A DNA stretch of 64,000 nucleotides from Burkholderia ubonensis subsp. mesacidophila (GTDB lineage: Bacteria; Pseudomonadota; Gammaproteobacteria; Burkholderiales; Burkholderiaceae): NCBI RefSeq assembly GCF_002097715.1, contig NZ_CP020738.1:1736001-1800000 (forward strand), given 5' to 3'. Position numbers and translations under genes: made by a program. The notes below the pieces were generated by a model. It had not been told where the DNA came from and ran no database searches. It was given only the letters and a program-made list of their open reading frames with translations. This document shows positions 1 to 8,691 of this stretch, piece by piece (positions within the stretch are counted from its first letter, which is position 1; every line of letters begins with the position of its first letter).

Positions 1-942
1 CTGTACCGGCAAGGCCGGATGAATTTCCTGATCAACGCGGAGCCCGATTCGTTCGCCGCGCGTTACGCGGAGGAGTACGGCATGGGCGTATGCGCGATCG
101 GCCTGCGCGTCGCCAGCGCGCGGCGCGCGTTCGAGCGGGCGATCACGCTGGGCGCGTGGGCGTTCGAAGGCGAGCGGGTTGGCGTCGGCGAGCTGAAGAT
201 TCCGGCGATCCAGGGCATCGGCGATTCGCATCTCTATTTCGTCGACCGCTGGCGCGGGCGCGACGGCCAGCGCGGCGGCGTCGGCGACATCTCGATCTTC
301 GACATCGATTTCCGGCCGATCGACGTCGCCACCGCGCATACCGATCTTGATTTCGTCGGCACCGGGCTGCAGCAGGTCGACCACTTCACGCAGACGGTCG
401 GCGCGGGGCGAATGCAGGAATGGCTGGATTTCTACCACGACCTGCTGCATTTCCGTGAAATCCATGAAATTGACCCGCACTGGCACGTGTCCGAGGAATC
501 GCGCGTGATGGTGTCGCCGTGCGGCGCGCTACGGATTCCGGTCTACGAGGAAGGCACGCGGCGCACCGAGCTGATGCACGCCTACCTGCCCGACCATCCG
601 GGCGAGGGCGTGCAGCACGTCGCGCTCGCGACCGACGACATCCTGTCGTGCGTCGACGCACTGCGCGCGAACGGCGTCGAATTCATCGAGCCGCCCGCAC
701 GCTACTACGACACGGTCGATGCGCGGCTGCCGGGGCACGGTCTCGATCTCGACGCGCTTCGGCGCCGCGCGGTGCTCGTCGACGGCGAAATCGGCGACGA
801 CGGCGTGCCGCAGCTGTTCTTCCAGACGTTCGTCAAGCGGCGGCCGGGCGAGATCTTCTTCGAGATCGTCCAGCGGCAGGGGAACCACGGGTTCGGGGAG
901 GGGAACCTTGCGGCGCTTTCGCAAGCGCGCGACGTTGGCTGA
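1..942 (+). CDS. hppD: 4-hydroxyphenylpyruvate dioxygenase, 3' part (5' end outside window)
   Basis: The reading frame is already open at base 1 (LYRQGRMNFLINAEPDSF...), so the start lies upstream; about 313 residues of an enzyme of roughly 360 are visible. HPPD is a non-haem iron vicinal-oxygen-chelate enzyme of tyrosine catabolism that converts 4-hydroxyphenylpyruvate to homogentisate in the cytoplasm. The conserved NAEPDSFA, IPAIQGIGDSHLYFVDRW and C-terminal dioxygenase domain are present. The expected iron ligands can be placed as His in QQVDHFT, His in GVQHVAL and Glu in FFEIVQRQG. Related alternatives are 4-hydroxymandelate synthase or the dioxygenase-like half of a QuiC-type dehydroshikimate dehydratase fusion; the missing N-terminus would distinguish the latter. 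Confidence 0.88.
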   Translation: MYRQGRMNFLINAEPDSFAARYAEEYGMGVCAIGLRVASARRAFERAITLGAWAFEGERVGVGELKIPAIQGIGDSHLYFVDRWRGRDGQRGGVGDISIFDIDFRPIDVATAHTDLDFVGTGLQQVDHFTQTVGAGRMQEWLDFYHDLLHFREIHEIDPHWHVSEESRVMVSPCGALRIPVYEEGTRRTELMHAYLPDHPGEGVQHVALATDDILSCVDALRANGVEFIEPPARYYDTVDARLPGHGLDLDALRRRAVLVDGEIGDDGVPQLFFQTFVKRRPGEIFFEIVQRQGNHGFGEGNLAALSQARDVG

Positions 943-1154
943 ATGGCCGTCTTCCTCGTATCCGGCGCCGCGCTTTACATTACCTGACAGCAACCAGACG
1001 TGTCCGGTGGTCGCGGAATCCGGCCGCTGCACGCGACGTTCCGCGACTCGCCGGCGCCAACTGGGGCAATCCGATTCGGGATTGCGATGACATCAATGCT
1101 TGCATCCTGCCGGTGAGGCGCTCTCATTGATAGCAAATCCGACTCGAGGGATGT

Positions 1155-1391
1155 ATGGCGAATCTACTGGTACGTAACGTGGATGACAGCATCGTTCAGA
1201 GCCTGCGCGAGCAGGCTGCGGCGCATGGCCGGAGTGTGGAGGCCGAGCATCGGGCCATTCTCGCGAGTGCGCTCGCCCGGCCGAAGCGCAGGACCTTCGC
1301 GGAAGTGCTGAAGTGCATCCCCGATGTTGGCGAAGACACGGATTTCGAGCGTGTGCAGGATTCCGGCGAGGCCAGGCATGTTTTTGATTGA
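1155..1391 (+). CDS. FitA/VapB-like ribbon-helix-helix antitoxin
   Basis: A 78-residue protein beginning MANLLVRNVDDSIVQSLREQAAAHGRSVEAEHR, the typical beta-strand then two-helix layout of Arc/MetJ-type antitoxins of the FitA family. Such proteins bind their own promoter and neutralise a PIN-domain RNase toxin. Its stop codon (1389-1391) overlaps the original start codon of the toxin frame (ATG at 1378), the usual coupling for this family. Because the downstream toxin is destroyed, this antitoxin is probably an orphan, although it may still bind DNA or neutralise a related toxin elsewhere. There is no strong Shine-Dalgarno sequence, only an AGGG about 6 bases ahead of the ATG. Confidence 0.8.
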   Translation: MANLLVRNVDDSIVQSLREQAAAHGRSVEAEHRAILASALARPKRRTFAEVLKCIPDVGEDTDFERVQDSGEARHVFD

Positions 1392-2004
1392 ATCATTCGA
1401 TCGGACAGAGAGCTTTGTCTCATACGGGGCCGAACTCATTCGGAACCCATTAAGAATCCACCTTCACCCGGATCGGTTCAACACCCTGTGCGTCGACATA
1501 GATCGCAGTGACGTAGTCGACATGTAGGCGCCTGTTTTCCTTCACCGGTCACGGCTTACGCAATTTGTCTCGCTGTCCACGGGCTGTGTTTCGTACATGC
1601 TCGACGTGAATCGCCGCATCGCGGTTCAGTTCCTTGGCGCGCTCGATCGCTCGCTCGGAACCGGGCTTGGGTCAGGGCGAATTGCTGCCACCGTCCTGCG
1701 GATACCCACGGCCGCCGCACGGCTCTGCATGAGCCGACGGTGCAGAGAGGGCCGCATAGGTGCCGACGGTACCGCCGACCACGGTCAGCAGGGCAACGGC
1801 AAGCAGGAAACTCTTCATGACGTGTTTCATGGTTTCTCCCCGGGCAGCAGCGATGCTCATCCAAAGTCTAGTTCGCCTATTGCTCGCCGCAGAAGATCGA
1901 AATTCCTTTAACAGTCAATGCAGCAGGTGATTTTTCGTCAAAATTTCCGCCCAACCAATTGAAAACAAAAGGAAAAATCCTGATCGCCCAGCCTATTTGA
2001 TTGA
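1392..2004. other. Approximately 613-bp insertion in the toxin gene, flanked by a 9-bp direct repeat
   Basis: The nonamer tttgattga occurs at 1383-1391 and again at 1996-2004. Joining the sequence before the first copy to that after the second restores the PIN start (MFLIDTNVISE). The segment between therefore looks inserted with duplication of 9 bases, or brought in by recombination at this short repeat. It contains no transposase and no obvious terminal inverted repeats. It carries a small secreted-protein gene on the minus strand and a short minus-strand frame at 1450-1545 (31 codons from a GTG, ending RVKVDS) that I cannot assign. Confidence 0.7.
1672..1830 (-). CDS. Small secreted protein inside the insertion
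   Basis: A 52-residue protein starting MKHVMKSFLLAVALL, with a charged N-terminus, a hydrophobic core of about 17 residues and a plausible signal peptidase I site after SAHA. The mature part would be only about 16 residues (EPCGGRGYPQDGGSNSP). The start is supported by GGGGAGAAACC just ahead of the ATG. Upstream in-frame codons would add residues before the signal peptide and are unlikely. I do not recognise a family. It lies wholly within the segment that interrupts the PIN toxin gene and may be cargo carried with it. Confidence 0.45.
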   Translation of the reverse strand: MKHVMKSFLLAVALLTVVGGTVGTYAALSAPSAHAEPCGGRGYPQDGGSNSP

Positions 2005-2487
2005 TACGAACGTCATCAGCGAAATCAGAAAGGGAAAGCGAACCAACAACGGCATGCGGGCATTCTTTCGGCAAGCCGAAGCCGGCGCGAGCGCCCTTTA
2101 CCTGTCCGTCGTGACGGTGTCCGAATTGCGGCGGGCGTCGAGATGATCCGTCATCGCGGCGATGTCCGGCAGCCGTCGACGCTCGAAGCAGGGCTGGAGA
2201 CGCTTCTGTCCGACTATGCGCCGAACATCCTGCCGGTCGATATCGAGATCAGCCAGATGTGGGGGATGCTGCGCGCCCCCATCCAGCGCAAGAACTGGAC
2301 AAGCTGATCGCAGCCACCGCGCTGATCAACGACCTCACGGTCGTGACCCGCAATGTCGGCGATTTCGCGAGAACCGGCGTGAGATTGCTGAATCCGTTCG
2401 ACTAGGGAAGTGATCCGGCCCATCTCTGCAGCGCCCGTCGCAGCAGGCCCGGCGACGCCATGCGACGCCTCATCGCACCGAAAAAAC

Positions 2488-2516
2488 TTGACGCGACGAC
2501 CTGTACCGGGTAGTGT
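2488..2516 (+). promoter_or_regulatory. Predicted sigma-70 promoter of the cold-shock gene
   Basis: TTGACG (2488-2493) and TAGTGT (2511-2516) are separated by 17 bases. Transcription would begin near 2523, giving a leader of about 130 bases before the csp start. Long leaders are usual for cold-shock mRNAs, where they fold into temperature-sensing structures. Prediction from sequence only. Confidence 0.45.
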
Positions 2517-2653
2517 CCGTGACCGAAGTCTTCAAGAAGCTCGATTGCTCATCATTGGCCGCTGCTTGCGGCAGTCGTTGGTCTCTCCCTCTTCGATTCT
2601 TTGTCTGTTGCCATCAACTGGCACGACCATTCGTTTGTTTTAAGGAAGTATTT

Positions 2654-2857
2654 ATGGATACCGGTACCGTCAAGTGGTTCAACGAAACCAAGGGCTTTGG
2701 TTTCATCACGCCGGACAAGGGCGGCGATGACCTGTTCGCGCACTTCTCCGAGATTCGTGGCACGGGTTTCAAGACCCTCGCCGAAAATCAGAAGGTCAGC
2801 TACGAAGTGAAGCGCGGCCCGAAGGGCCTGCAGGCGTCGAACATCACGCCGCTGTAA
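2654..2857 (+). CDS. Cold-shock protein, CspA family
   Basis: A 67-residue single OB-fold nucleic-acid chaperone, the standard family length. RNP1 (KGFGFITP) and RNP2 (DLFAHF) are intact, with the usual [16 protein letters not shown] start. It is expected to melt mRNA secondary structure, particularly after cold shock. The ATG at 2654 follows AAGGAAG at 2642-2648, so longer upstream frames are not used. A strong hairpin follows directly, so it is probably a single-gene transcript. A translation factor IF-1 paralog lies about 530 bases downstream on the same strand, another function linked to translation in the cold. Confidence 0.95.
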   Translation: MDTGTVKWFNETKGFGFITPDKGGDDLFAHFSEIRGTGFKTLAENQKVSYEVKRGPKGLQASNITPL

Positions 2858-2864
2858 GTCGTAT

Positions 2865-2897
2865 CGGCACCGGTCGCCCGCAGGGCGGCCGGTGCCG
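2865..2897 (+). terminator. Hairpin after the cold-shock gene
   Basis: A 15-bp stem (CGGCACCGGTCGCCC with its complement, one G-T wobble) around a 3-base loop, starting 8 bases after the csp stop codon. There is no U tract, so the terminator may be Rho-assisted or act as an mRNA stabiliser. Confidence 0.55.
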
Positions 2898-3384
2898 CAG
2901 GGATTCTTCGCGCGGCACTTGCCGCCATGGCGGATGCGGTCGGTTCACGACGGCAATCGCCTCACTTTCAAGCGTCCAGCACGCATGGACGCGCACGTAT
3001 CGCCGGCGAAAGAGACGGCACGTCGCGACATTTGCGACGCACCCATCGTCAGGCGCTCCATTCATCGCGTGCTCGAACGACGCGCAACGAAACACCTTGG
3101 CGAAGCGTCAGTCGCATCGCACCGCATCGAGACAATCGAAGCAACTCAAGCACGCCGAGGCCATGCCGAAGCCGGCGCGGCCTTGATCCTGGCGGCACTC
3201 ATGGCACCGCCTTCCGATCGCACCAAACGGCGACGCGTCGGGCTCGGAACTCGAGCCGGATCAACCGCTCGTCTGCACGAACGCATGCGCTCGACATCGA
3301 GCCGTATTACCCGCCCTTTGCGAGGGAGCAGCGCTCGACGGACCGTTGCAGCTGCGGTCAATCATCTTGTCTGGAGGAATTGGT
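2898..3384 (+). other. Intergenic region between csp and infA, no gene seen
   Basis: About 490 bases with arginine-rich open frames in several phases but no credible start, ribosome site or recognisable protein. It presumably holds the infA promoter and leader. I see no clear -35/-10 pair or repeat. Confidence 0.5.
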
Positions 3385-3651
3385 TTGGCAAAAGAAGAAC
3401 TGCTGGAATTGGACGGAATCGTGGACGAAGTGCTGCCGGACAGCAAATATCGCGTCACGCTGGAAAATGGCGTGGTGGTCGGCGCGTATGCATCGGGCCG
3501 CATGCGCAAGAACCATATCCGCATTCTCGCGGGTGACCGCGTGACGCTGGAATTGTCGGTCTACGACCTGACGAAGGGGCGCATCAATTTCCGGCACAAG
3601 GATGACCGCTCGCCGGCCCGGCCGCCGCGGAGCGGACAGCCGCGCCGCTGA
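3385..3651 (+). CDS. infA: Translation initiation factor IF-1, second-copy type
   Basis: An 88-residue S1/OB-fold protein starting with TTG at 3385 ([29 protein letters not shown]). It is preceded by GGAGG (3373-3377) at good spacing, which decides this start over the in-frame TTG at 3346. The motifs [18 protein letters not shown] and [23 protein letters not shown] are those of IF-1, which binds the A site of the 30S subunit during initiation. It is longer than the usual 72 residues by a basic C-terminal tail ([16 protein letters not shown]). Burkholderia commonly carry a second infA outside the ribosomal-protein operon; this looks like that copy. Confidence 0.92.
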   Translation: MAKEELLELDGIVDEVLPDSKYRVTLENGVVVGAYASGRMRKNHIRILAGDRVTLELSVYDLTKGRINFRHKDDRSPARPPRSGQPRR

Positions 3652-3669
3652 TCAGTCGCAGCGGATGCA

Positions 3670-3692
3670 AGCGGCGGGCGGAATCCGCCGCT
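3670..3692 (+). terminator. Possible terminator hairpin after infA
   Basis: An 8-bp stem AGCGGCGG/CCGCCGCT with a 7-base loop, 19 bases after the infA stop. No U tract follows, so this is weak. Confidence 0.3.
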
Positions 3693-3736
3693 CGAATCCA
3701 TCTGATGCAGCGGGGAAGCCCCCCGCGTCGTGATGT

Positions 3737-3757
3737 CGTCACGGTTGATCCGTGACG
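3737..3757. promoter_or_regulatory. Perfect 8-bp inverted repeat upstream of the phosphoesterase
   Basis: CGTCACGG-ttgat-CCGTGACG, a perfect dyad about 145 bases ahead of the phosphoesterase start. It could be an operator, or part of a terminator for infA. There is no U tract. Confidence 0.3.
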
Positions 3758-3900
3758 GCAAACGACTGATCTTTACGTGAGTGCCGGCCGAACAGTACAC
3801 TCGTCGGCACTCCGCGACCGACACGCCTTACAACGCTTTCAACAATCGGCCACGCAGCCCGGCGAATCCAGCTGTCTCTCGAACGACGGAAGGAGGCTCC

Positions 3901-5148
3901 ATGTGTGCAGACGCAGCGGCCGCATCAACGTCAGTCCAGTCGCCTATCCAGCATGTATTCGTATTGATGCTGGAGAACCGGTCGTTCGACCATCTGTTTG
4001 CGTTGTCGGGCATACCCGGCATCGTTGCCGCCACTGCGGCGAGTGCCAACGCCTTTGGGGGCAACGTCTATCCGTTCGGCGGCGGCGCGCCCGCGCAGAT
4101 GCCCACCGATCCCGGCCACGAGTTCACCGACGTCGTCGAACAGCTCTGCGGCGCGGGCGTCTCCTTCCGGCCAGGCGAGCCTTATCCGCCGATCGACAAT
4201 TCCGGCTTCGTGTCGAACTACGCGACGACCCACAGCGAAGGTGCGCCACCGCAAGCGGCCGACGTCGGCAAGATCATGCAGGCCGTCGATACCCGCACCC
4301 AGGTTCCGTCGCTGTACCAACTGGCCACGTCGTTCGTGCTGTGCGACGGCTGGCATGCGTCGGTGCCCGGCCCGACCTGGCCGAACCGGTATTTCGTGCA
4401 CGGCGCGTCGTCGGCGGGCCTCGACCACTCGCCGACCAAGGAAGAAATGGGCGGCTGGGAAACCGTCGATGGTTTTTCGTATCCGAAAGGCTCGATCTTC
4501 GACGCGCTGGGCGACGGCCGCTACCGGCTCTACCAGGACCAGTCGGGGTCGCCGTTCGGACGCGTGCCGCAGGTGGCATCGCTCAAGGGCATCAGCTTCT
4601 TCGACGTCGACGACCTCGCGCATTTCGAAGCGGACCTCGCGGCCGGCTACACGGCCCGCTACACGTTCATCGAACCGGGCTACGGCAATATCGTGGAGGG
4701 TACGTACGAGAACGGCACGTCGCAGCATCCGATGGACGGCCTCGCCGGCGGCGATCAACTCGCGGCACGGGTCTACAACGCGATCCGCAATTCGCCGCTG
4801 TGGGAAAGCAGCCTGCTCGTGATCCTCTACGACGAGCATGGCGGCTTCTACGATTCCGTTGAACCGGGCGCGGCGCCACCGCCAAACGACGGCGCGGCCG
4901 CCACGCTGAACGCGAACGGGTTCGGGTTCGACGTCTACGGCGTGCGCGTCCCCGCGATCGTCGTGTCGCCGTGGGTCGCGCGTGGCCAGGTCGACCACAC
5001 CGTGTACGACCACAGTTCGGTGCCCGCGACCGTCGAGCGCCTGTTCGGCCTCCAGCCGCTGACCGGCCGCGACCGCAACGCGAACGACCTGCTGTCGCTG
5101 ATCACGTCGACCTGCCGCACGGATTGCCCGCCGAGGATCGGATCATGA
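3901..5148 (+). CDS. Alkaline phosphatase/phospholipase C superfamily phosphoesterase (PF04185 type)
   Basis: A 415-residue protein if started at ATG 3901, chosen because AAGGAGG stands 6-12 bases ahead; an in-frame extension to 3781 has no ribosome site. The family motif LMLENRSFDHLF is near the N-terminus, with DEHGGFYD and RVPAIVVSPW followed by YDHSSVPATVE in the C-terminal half, which supply the metal and phosphate-binding residues. Members hydrolyse phosphate mono- or diesters (acid phosphatases, non-haemolytic phospholipases C). No signal peptide is visible, unlike the second member of this family at 8692-10362. It overlaps the next frame by ATGA. Confidence 0.85.
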   Translation: MCADAAAASTSVQSPIQHVFVLMLENRSFDHLFALSGIPGIVAATAASANAFGGNVYPFGGGAPAQMPTDPGHEFTDVVEQLCGAGVSFRPGEPYPPIDNSGFVSNYATTHSEGAPPQAADVGKIMQAVDTRTQVPSLYQLATSFVLCDGWHASVPGPTWPNRYFVHGASSAGLDHSPTKEEMGGWETVDGFSYPKGSIFDALGDGRYRLYQDQSGSPFGRVPQVASLKGISFFDVDDLAHFEADLAAGYTARYTFIEPGYGNIVEGTYENGTSQHPMDGLAGGDQLAARVYNAIRNSPLWESSLLVILYDEHGGFYDSVEPGAAPPPNDGAAATLNANGFGFDVYGVRVPAIVVSPWVARGQVDHTVYDHSSVPATVERLFGLQPLTGRDRNANDLLSLITSTCRTDCPPRIGS

Positions 5149-5399
5149 CCCAGGACGCTACCCAAGTCCCGCGCGACGACGAGCCGCTGCGCGACGGCAC
5201 GAGCCTGATCGCCTACCTGCACATCCTGAAGAAAGCGCATGCGGCGCTGGTCGGGCACGACCGGGCGCATCAGCGTTTCGGCGAGGTCGTCACGCGCGGC
5301 CAGGCAAAAAAGTACATCGCGGAACTGATGCCGCAGTTGCTCCAAGAGCGCGACGTGCATCGGCGACGGCGCGGCGCGCGACACCACGGTTCGCATTGA
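5145..5399 (+). CDS. Uncharacterised protein coupled to the phosphoesterase, probably frameshifted
   Basis: Starts at ATG 5145, overlapping the preceding stop by four bases (ATGA), which implies translational coupling. The first 60 or so residues (MTQDATQVPRDDEPLRDGTS then LIAYLHILKKAHAALVGHD) look like a real helical protein. The last part (VHRRRRGARHHGSH) looks out of frame. In the +1 frame the sequence continues CIGDGAARDTTVRIEPPDTL then ILIS to about 5450, and another shift gives VRYLTLGSFAGRVFDGTGT. This suggests a longer gene broken by one or two indels. I do not recognise the family. Confidence 0.4.
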   Translation: MTQDATQVPRDDEPLRDGTSLIAYLHILKKAHAALVGHDRAHQRFGEVVTRGQAKKYIAELMPQLLQERDVHRRRRGARHHGSH

Positions 5400-5608
5400 A
5401 CCGCCCGACACGCTGATCCTGATTTCGGCTGCAAGCGCAATGGTTCGGCACGGCGACGAGCGTGCGCTACCTCACACTCGGCTCGTTCGCCGGGCGCGTG
5501 TTCGACGGCACCGGGACGGCAACCTTGCGGCGCGCAACCCGATACCGCCGTCGCTCCGATCTAATCGATCAGTATGACGAAAAGAAACTGCGATTCGCAG
5601 CGGCACGC

Positions 5609-5854
5609 TCAAGACTTGCCGCCCGCTCGGCGGCCAGACGGGTCGCCGCCACGGTCCGGCGGCGTATTGTTCTGATCGATCTTCGCGAGCACGAGACCTT
5701 GAGTAGAGGGAAGGGTGACGGGCATGCGAGACACCGTGTGCGCGATCCCAGCCTGCGCCGCGGCGGGTGGGGAACTGAATGACGTAGCGCCCGGTTGAGC
5801 GAACGCCGAAACGGAAACGGCCGCTAGGACGGCGGCGATCGCGTGCGTGTTCAT
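5609..5854 (-). CDS. Small secreted protein, unknown function
   Basis: An 81-residue protein starting MNTHAIAAVLAAVSVSAFAQ, a clear signal peptide probably cleaved after SAFA. The mature region is about 60 residues, Pro/Ser/Gly-rich, with the phrase LVLAKIDQNNTPPDRGGDP and no cysteines. The ATG at 5854 is preceded on its own strand by AAGGAG, which favours it over the upstream in-frame start at 5887. It is convergent with the frame ending near 5560 and divergent from pckG. Probably periplasmic or exported; family not recognised. Confidence 0.55.
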   Translation of the reverse strand: MNTHAIAAVLAAVSVSAFAQPGATSFSSPPAAAQAGIAHTVSRMPVTLPSTQGLVLAKIDQNNTPPDRGGDPSGRRAGGKS

Positions 5855-6736
5855 GGCAACTCCTTTCGCGACGAAACTGCGTAACAACTCATTCAGTCTA
5901 GGTCGCGAAACTTAACGTCACGTGAAGGTGTGACGTCGCGCGCATGACAACATCTTCAACGCGTCGGGCCTTGCGTGATCATGCAGGCACTCGCCAAAAA
6001 AAGCGTCCCGCTTCAGCAATTCTTCAGTCGAAACCACGGTCCGCGATCAACGTCGTTCGCTGCAGATTCGCGTCGCATTTGCATGGGCTCGGCAACATGA
6101 ACGATCGCGCGTCGACGTCTTGCACGTTGCGAGAAAGGAAATGGTTCTGCGCGTTGCTCACGCGGCGCGCGCGGACACGTATTACTCCCGATTGCCGCAC
6201 GCGCTTTCTTGCGCCGTGGCGTGCTCTGGTCAGATGTTTGTGTGCGCAACCTAATTCAGGGTTTGCCGCATTAGCGAAAACGCGAACGTGCTCAAGATAC
6301 CGGCATGCTCGTTGCGTGCATTCGGCGCGCGCCGGCTTTACCGTATCCGCGAAACCCTTGCTGGACAGGGATGTGCTGCGAGCAGAGACATGCGGCACCC
6401 GGAACGCGCGAGTAAAAATTACGCTCACGCAACGCGCGTGCCCGCGCGCCGGCGTGCGACTTCCTTGCTGCAACGCAACGCCGACGCGAGTTCGGCGATG
6501 GTATGCTGGCCATCATGTAGTTGTACGTCAGGTTGCATGCATGGCGAAACTCGCGTTCGCATATTCCAACGAGACATCCAGCCCGCTCGCCCGCATCACG
6601 GCTCAGACACGCGCACCGCTCGCGCGGTTCGTCCTGCGCGCCGTGTTCGCAGCAACCTGCCGCCCGATCATCCTCCCCATCTCGCGGGCCCAGCCCGCTT
6701 CCCCCATCCCTGCCCGATAAATCTGGAGACATTCTC
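5855..6736. other. Long non-coding stretch upstream of pckG
   Basis: About 880 bases. Open frames here are arginine/cysteine-rich and lack ribosome sites, so I call no gene. GC is lower than in neighbouring genes. It must contain the pckG promoter; the segment around 6515-6545 (gttgtacgtcaggttgcatg) has the look of a regulatory site, but I cannot name a regulator. Confidence 0.4.
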
Positions 6737-8602
6737 ATGGAGCGAAACACCACGGCCGAAGCGATGCACGGCGCGAAAATCGCACCGCCGACCTTCGTCA
6801 AGCATCGTGGACTGATCGAATGGGTCACGCGCATCGCTGAACTCACCGAACCCGAGCGCGTCGTGTGGTGCGACGGCTCGCAAGCCGAATACGACGCGCT
6901 GTGCAACGCGATGGTCGAACAGGGGACGCTCACGCGGCTCAATCCCGCGAAGCGTCCCAATTCGTTTCTGGCGCAGTCCGATCCGTCGGACGTCGCACGC
7001 GTCGAGGACCGCACGTTCATCTGCACGCCGTCGCACGACGACGTCGGACCGACCAACAACTGGATCGCGCCCGAGGAAATGCGCACGACGCTCGACGGGC
7101 TGTTCCGCGGCGCGATGCGCGGCCGCACGCTGTATGTCGTGCCGTTCTCGATGGGCCCGCTCGGCTCACCGATCGCGCATGTCGGCGTCGAGCTGTCAGA
7201 CAGCCCGTACGTCGCGGTGAACATGCGGATCATGACGCGCATGGGCCGCGACGTGTACGACGTGCTCGGCGAGGACGGCGAGTTCGTGCCGTGCGTGCAC
7301 AGCGTCGGCCATCCGCTCGAAGCGGGCCAGAAGGACGTGCCGTGGCCGTGCAACCCGGTCAAGTACATCGTCCACTTCCCGGAAACGCGCGAGATCTGGA
7401 GCTTCGGCTCCGGCTATGGCGGCAACGCGCTGCTCGGCAAGAAGTGCTTCGCGCTGCGCATCGCGTCGACGATGGGCCGCGACCAGGGCTGGCTCGCCGA
7501 GCACATGCTGATCCTCGGCGTGACGTCGCCGGCCGGCAAGAAGTATCACGTCGCGGCGGCGTTCCCGTCCGCTTGCGGCAAGACCAACTTCGCGATGCTG
7601 ATTCCGCCGAAGGGCTTCGACGGCTGGAAGGTCACGACGATCGGTGACGACATCGCGTGGATCAAGCCCGGCCGCGACGGCCGACTTTACGCGATCAACC
7701 CCGAGGCGGGCTTCTTCGGCGTCGCGCCCGGCACCGGCGTGAAGACCAACCCGAATGCGATCTCGACTCTGAAGGAAGGCGTGATCTTCACGAACGTCGC
7801 GCTGACCGAGGACGGCGACGTGTGGTGGGAAGGGCTGACCGACGCGCCGCCCGCGAAGCTGACCGACTGGCAGGGCAACCCGTGGACGCCCGAGATCGGC
7901 AAGGAGACGGGCCGCAAGGCCGCGCATCCGAATTCGCGCTTCACCGCTCCGGCCGCGCAATGCCCGTCGATCGACGGCGAATGGGAAGACCCCGCGGGCG
8001 TGCCGATCGACGCGTTCATCTTCGGCGGCCGCCGCTCGACGACGGTGCCGCTCGTCACCGAGGCGCGCGACTGGGTCGAAGGCGTATACATGGCCGCGAC
8101 GATGGGTTCAGAGACGACCGCGGCGGCGGCCGGCCAGCAGGGTATCGTGCGACGCGATCCGTTCGCGATGCTGCCGTTCTGCGGCTACAACATGAGCGAT
8201 TATTTCGGCCACTGGCTGAAGCTGGGCGAGCGGCTCGCCGCGAGCGGCGCGACGCTGCCGAAGATCTACTGCGTGAACTGGTTCCGCAAGGGTGAGGACG
8301 GCAAGTTCGTGTGGCCGGGCTTTGGCGAGAACATGCGCGTGCTGAAGTGGATGCTCGATCGTCTCGAAGGGCAAGGCGGCGGCGCCGAGCACGCGTTCGG
8401 CGTGTCGCCGGCCTACGACGACCTGCACTGGGACGGACTGAACTTCACGCGCGCGCAGTTCGATACGGTCACGTCGATGAATACGGCCGAGTGGCGCGAC
8501 GAACTGATGCTGCACGCGCAGTTGTTCGACACGCTGAAGCTGCGCTTGCCGGCCGCGCTGCTCGATACGATGAAGCGGATCGAACAGCGCATCGGCGCGT
8601 AG
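6737..8602 (+). CDS. pckG: Phosphoenolpyruvate carboxykinase, GTP-dependent
   Basis: A 621-residue enzyme of the GTP class, normal length. It interconverts oxaloacetate plus GTP with phosphoenolpyruvate, CO2 and GDP, the first committed step of gluconeogenesis. The P-loop with the hyper-reactive cysteine is [13 protein letters not shown]. Substrate and metal segments include [26 protein letters not shown] and [12 protein letters not shown]. Start ATG 6737 is chosen because GGAGA lies 6 bases upstream; the frame is open far upstream but without coding character. It is followed by an excellent intrinsic terminator, so it is monocistronic. Confidence 0.97.
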   Translation: MERNTTAEAMHGAKIAPPTFVKHRGLIEWVTRIAELTEPERVVWCDGSQAEYDALCNAMVEQGTLTRLNPAKRPNSFLAQSDPSDVARVEDRTFICTPSHDDVGPTNNWIAPEEMRTTLDGLFRGAMRGRTLYVVPFSMGPLGSPIAHVGVELSDSPYVAVNMRIMTRMGRDVYDVLGEDGEFVPCVHSVGHPLEAGQKDVPWPCNPVKYIVHFPETREIWSFGSGYGGNALLGKKCFALRIASTMGRDQGWLAEHMLILGVTSPAGKKYHVAAAFPSACGKTNFAMLIPPKGFDGWKVTTIGDDIAWIKPGRDGRLYAINPEAGFFGVAPGTGVKTNPNAISTLKEGVIFTNVALTEDGDVWWEGLTDAPPAKLTDWQGNPWTPEIGKETGRKAAHPNSRFTAPAAQCPSIDGEWEDPAGVPIDAFIFGGRRSTTVPLVTEARDWVEGVYMAATMGSETTAAAAGQQGIVRRDPFAMLPFCGYNMSDYFGHWLKLGERLAASGATLPKIYCVNWFRKGEDGKFVWPGFGENMRVLKWMLDRLEGQGGGAEHAFGVSPAYDDLHWDGLNFTRAQFDTVTSMNTAEWRDELMLHAQLFDTLKLRLPAALLDTMKRIEQRIGA

Positions 8603-8610
8603 TAGCCAGC

Positions 8611-8645
8611 CGCGCCGGCCACCGGTGCCGGCGCGGGATTTTTTT
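8611..8645 (+). terminator. Intrinsic terminator of pckG
   Basis: A perfect 9-bp stem CGCGCCGGC/GCCGGCGCG with a 7-base loop, followed 3 bases later by seven T residues (8639-8645). It lies between convergent genes. Confidence 0.9.
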
Positions 8646-8691
8646 ATGCGCGCCGGCAACGGGTTGCCGTGCGCGCCACTGCGCCCGCGCG

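Larger units (their letters stand above)
1378..2405 (+). pseudogene. FitB/VapC-like PIN-domain toxin, interrupted and frameshifted
   Basis: Start ATG at 1378 gives MFLI and is then broken by about 0.6 kb of foreign sequence. The frame resumes at 1994 as YLIDTNVISEIRKGKR, the N-terminal PIN motif with its catalytic Asp. It then loses one base near 2131-2137 (SELRR then RHRGDVRQ in another frame) and shifts again near 2292-2305. The C-terminus, ELDKLIAATALINDLTVVTRN then VGDFARTGVRLLNPFD, ends at TAG 2403-2405. All parts of a PIN RNase of about 140 residues can be recognised, including the acidic residue of the VTRNVGDF motif, but no continuous frame exists, so it is surely inactive. Confidence 0.85.

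Noticed and set aside
1..942. C-terminal half of a QuiC-type dehydroshikimate dehydratase fusion
   Set aside because: The visible sequence looks more like stand-alone 4-hydroxyphenylpyruvate dioxygenase; only the missing upstream DNA could overturn this.
3931..5013. Long minus-strand open frame opposite the phosphoesterase
   Set aside because: Antisense shadow in GC-rich DNA; Arg/Val/Ala-rich with no family motifs or ribosome site, while the plus strand has clear motifs.
5944..6720. 258-residue plus-strand open frame upstream of pckG
   Set aside because: Rich in Arg, Cys and Thr, no ribosome site, no domain, and continuous with the region expected to hold the pckG promoter.
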